Origin: Bradyrhizobium manausense
GTDB lineage: Bacteria > Pseudomonadota > Alphaproteobacteria > Rhizobiales > Xanthobacteraceae
Length of the DNA stretch: 64,000 nucleotides
Assembly: GCF_018129685.1 (NCBI RefSeq)
Contig: NZ_JAFCLG010000001.1
Location: 1,054,001 to 1,118,000, forward strand
Reading direction: 5' to 3'
Of the stretch, positions 63,795-64,000 are shown one piece after another. Under the pieces are notes generated by a model. That model was not told the origin of the DNA, ran no database searches, and worked only from the letters and a program-made list of their open reading frames with translations. Made by a program: the position numbers and the translations under genes. The first letter of the stretch is position 1. The number at the start of each line of letters is the position of its first letter.

Positions 63795-64000
63795 ATGAGG
63801 CGGCGGAAATTCATTGCACTAGCAGGAGGCACCGCCGCCTGGTCGATTGCGGCACGCGCCGGACAAACAGCAATGCCAGTGATGGGATTGCTGGCATTGG
63901 CGCGACCAGCTTGGGTAATGAATGCAATCCATGCCGGTCTCAAGGAGGCCGGTTACGAGGATGGCCGCAATCTCACCATCGTCGAACGCTCAGCCAACGG
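63795..64000 (+). CDS. ABC transporter substrate-binding protein (ABC_sub_bind type), partial
   Basis: The first 68 residues are visible; the gene runs off the right edge. The start MRRRKFIALAGGTAAWSIAARAG is the twin-arginine signal typical of this rhizobial family; AMPVMGLLALARPAWV and AGLKEAGYEDGRNLTIVERS follow the usual pattern. An ATG four codons upstream (63783) is possible. The ligand is unknown. Confidence 0.8.
   Translation, partial: MRRRKFIALAGGTAAWSIAARAGQTAMPVMGLLALARPAWVMNAIHAGLKEAGYEDGRNLTIVERSAN

Overview
The window is high-GC (mid-60s percent) DNA of an alphaproteobacterium, most probably Bradyrhizobium or a close relative. The reasons are the gene repertoire (IalB-type secreted protein, many acyl-CoA and sugar-acid enzymes, two ABC import systems, an Irr/ICE-like iron promoter), tight ATGA-overlapping operons, and scattered intergenic inverted repeats of the kinds common in rhizobial genomes. 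It is ordinary chromosome: no integrase, IS element, phage gene, rRNA or CRISPR array was seen, and there is one tRNA (Gln, CTG). Both ends cut a gene.

Layout. 1-2 kb: truncated acyl-CoA carboxylase subunit, its IclR regulator, and a divergent biotin-carrier gene broken by a one-base frameshift. 2-3.8 kb: glutaminase fused to STAS and cyclic-nucleotide-binding domains. 4-9.8 kb: MazG-like and CMD-family proteins, then an acyl-CoA cluster (DUF35 protein, a thiolase-fold protein lacking the catalytic Cys, a CoA transferase, a canonical thiolase). 9.9-22.4 kb: a sugar-acid catabolic locus. On the minus strand are an ABC sugar importer, a DenD-like dehydrogenase, KDG kinase and KDPG aldolase, with an orphan barstar-like gene inserted. 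On the plus strand are a LacI regulator, an IlvD/Edd dehydratase and two SDR dehydrogenases. Two LacI-type operators bracket the regulator gene. 22.4-27.1 kb: serine hydrolase, GFA protein, EamA transporter, LysR regulator, site-2 protease and a small membrane protein.

27.1-32.8 kb is a TonB iron-uptake island (TonB, ExbD, ExbB, Fe(II)/2OG hydroxylase, siderophore receptor) behind an ICE-like promoter with three tandem 23-bp units. 33.6-38.6 kb: RND efflux adaptor and pump, then an IalB protein. 38.7-46.3 kb: arylsulfatase with a divergent TetR, then a complete Liv-type amino-acid/amide ABC importer with a terminator hairpin after the binding-protein gene. 46.6-47.7 kb: GST remnant, DUF1428 protein, tRNA-Gln. 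47.9-53.1 kb: a four-carbon acid (D-threonate/erythronate-like) operon (Fe-alcohol dehydrogenase, PdxA2, four-carbon acid kinase, DHDPS-family lyase) with a divergent IclR and a perfect operator. 53-57.7 kb: small conserved proteins, RNase Z, an RND pump remnant, MaoC hydratase, two overlapping tiny ORFs and a lytic transglycosylase. 57.8-63.6 kb: AroE-like protein and a Baeyer-Villiger-type monooxygenase divergent from an acyl-CoA synthetase and acyl-CoA dehydrogenase. The right edge holds the start of an ABC substrate-binding protein.

Most of the window is catabolic: dedicated importers feed short enzyme operons, each under an adjacent divergent regulator. I found no defence or mobile system. 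The most interesting points are the Cys-less thiolase with its DUF35 partner (probably an aldolase), the orphan barstar, the LacI operator pair, the ICE-like tandem array, the atypical sulfatase motif, and three decayed genes.
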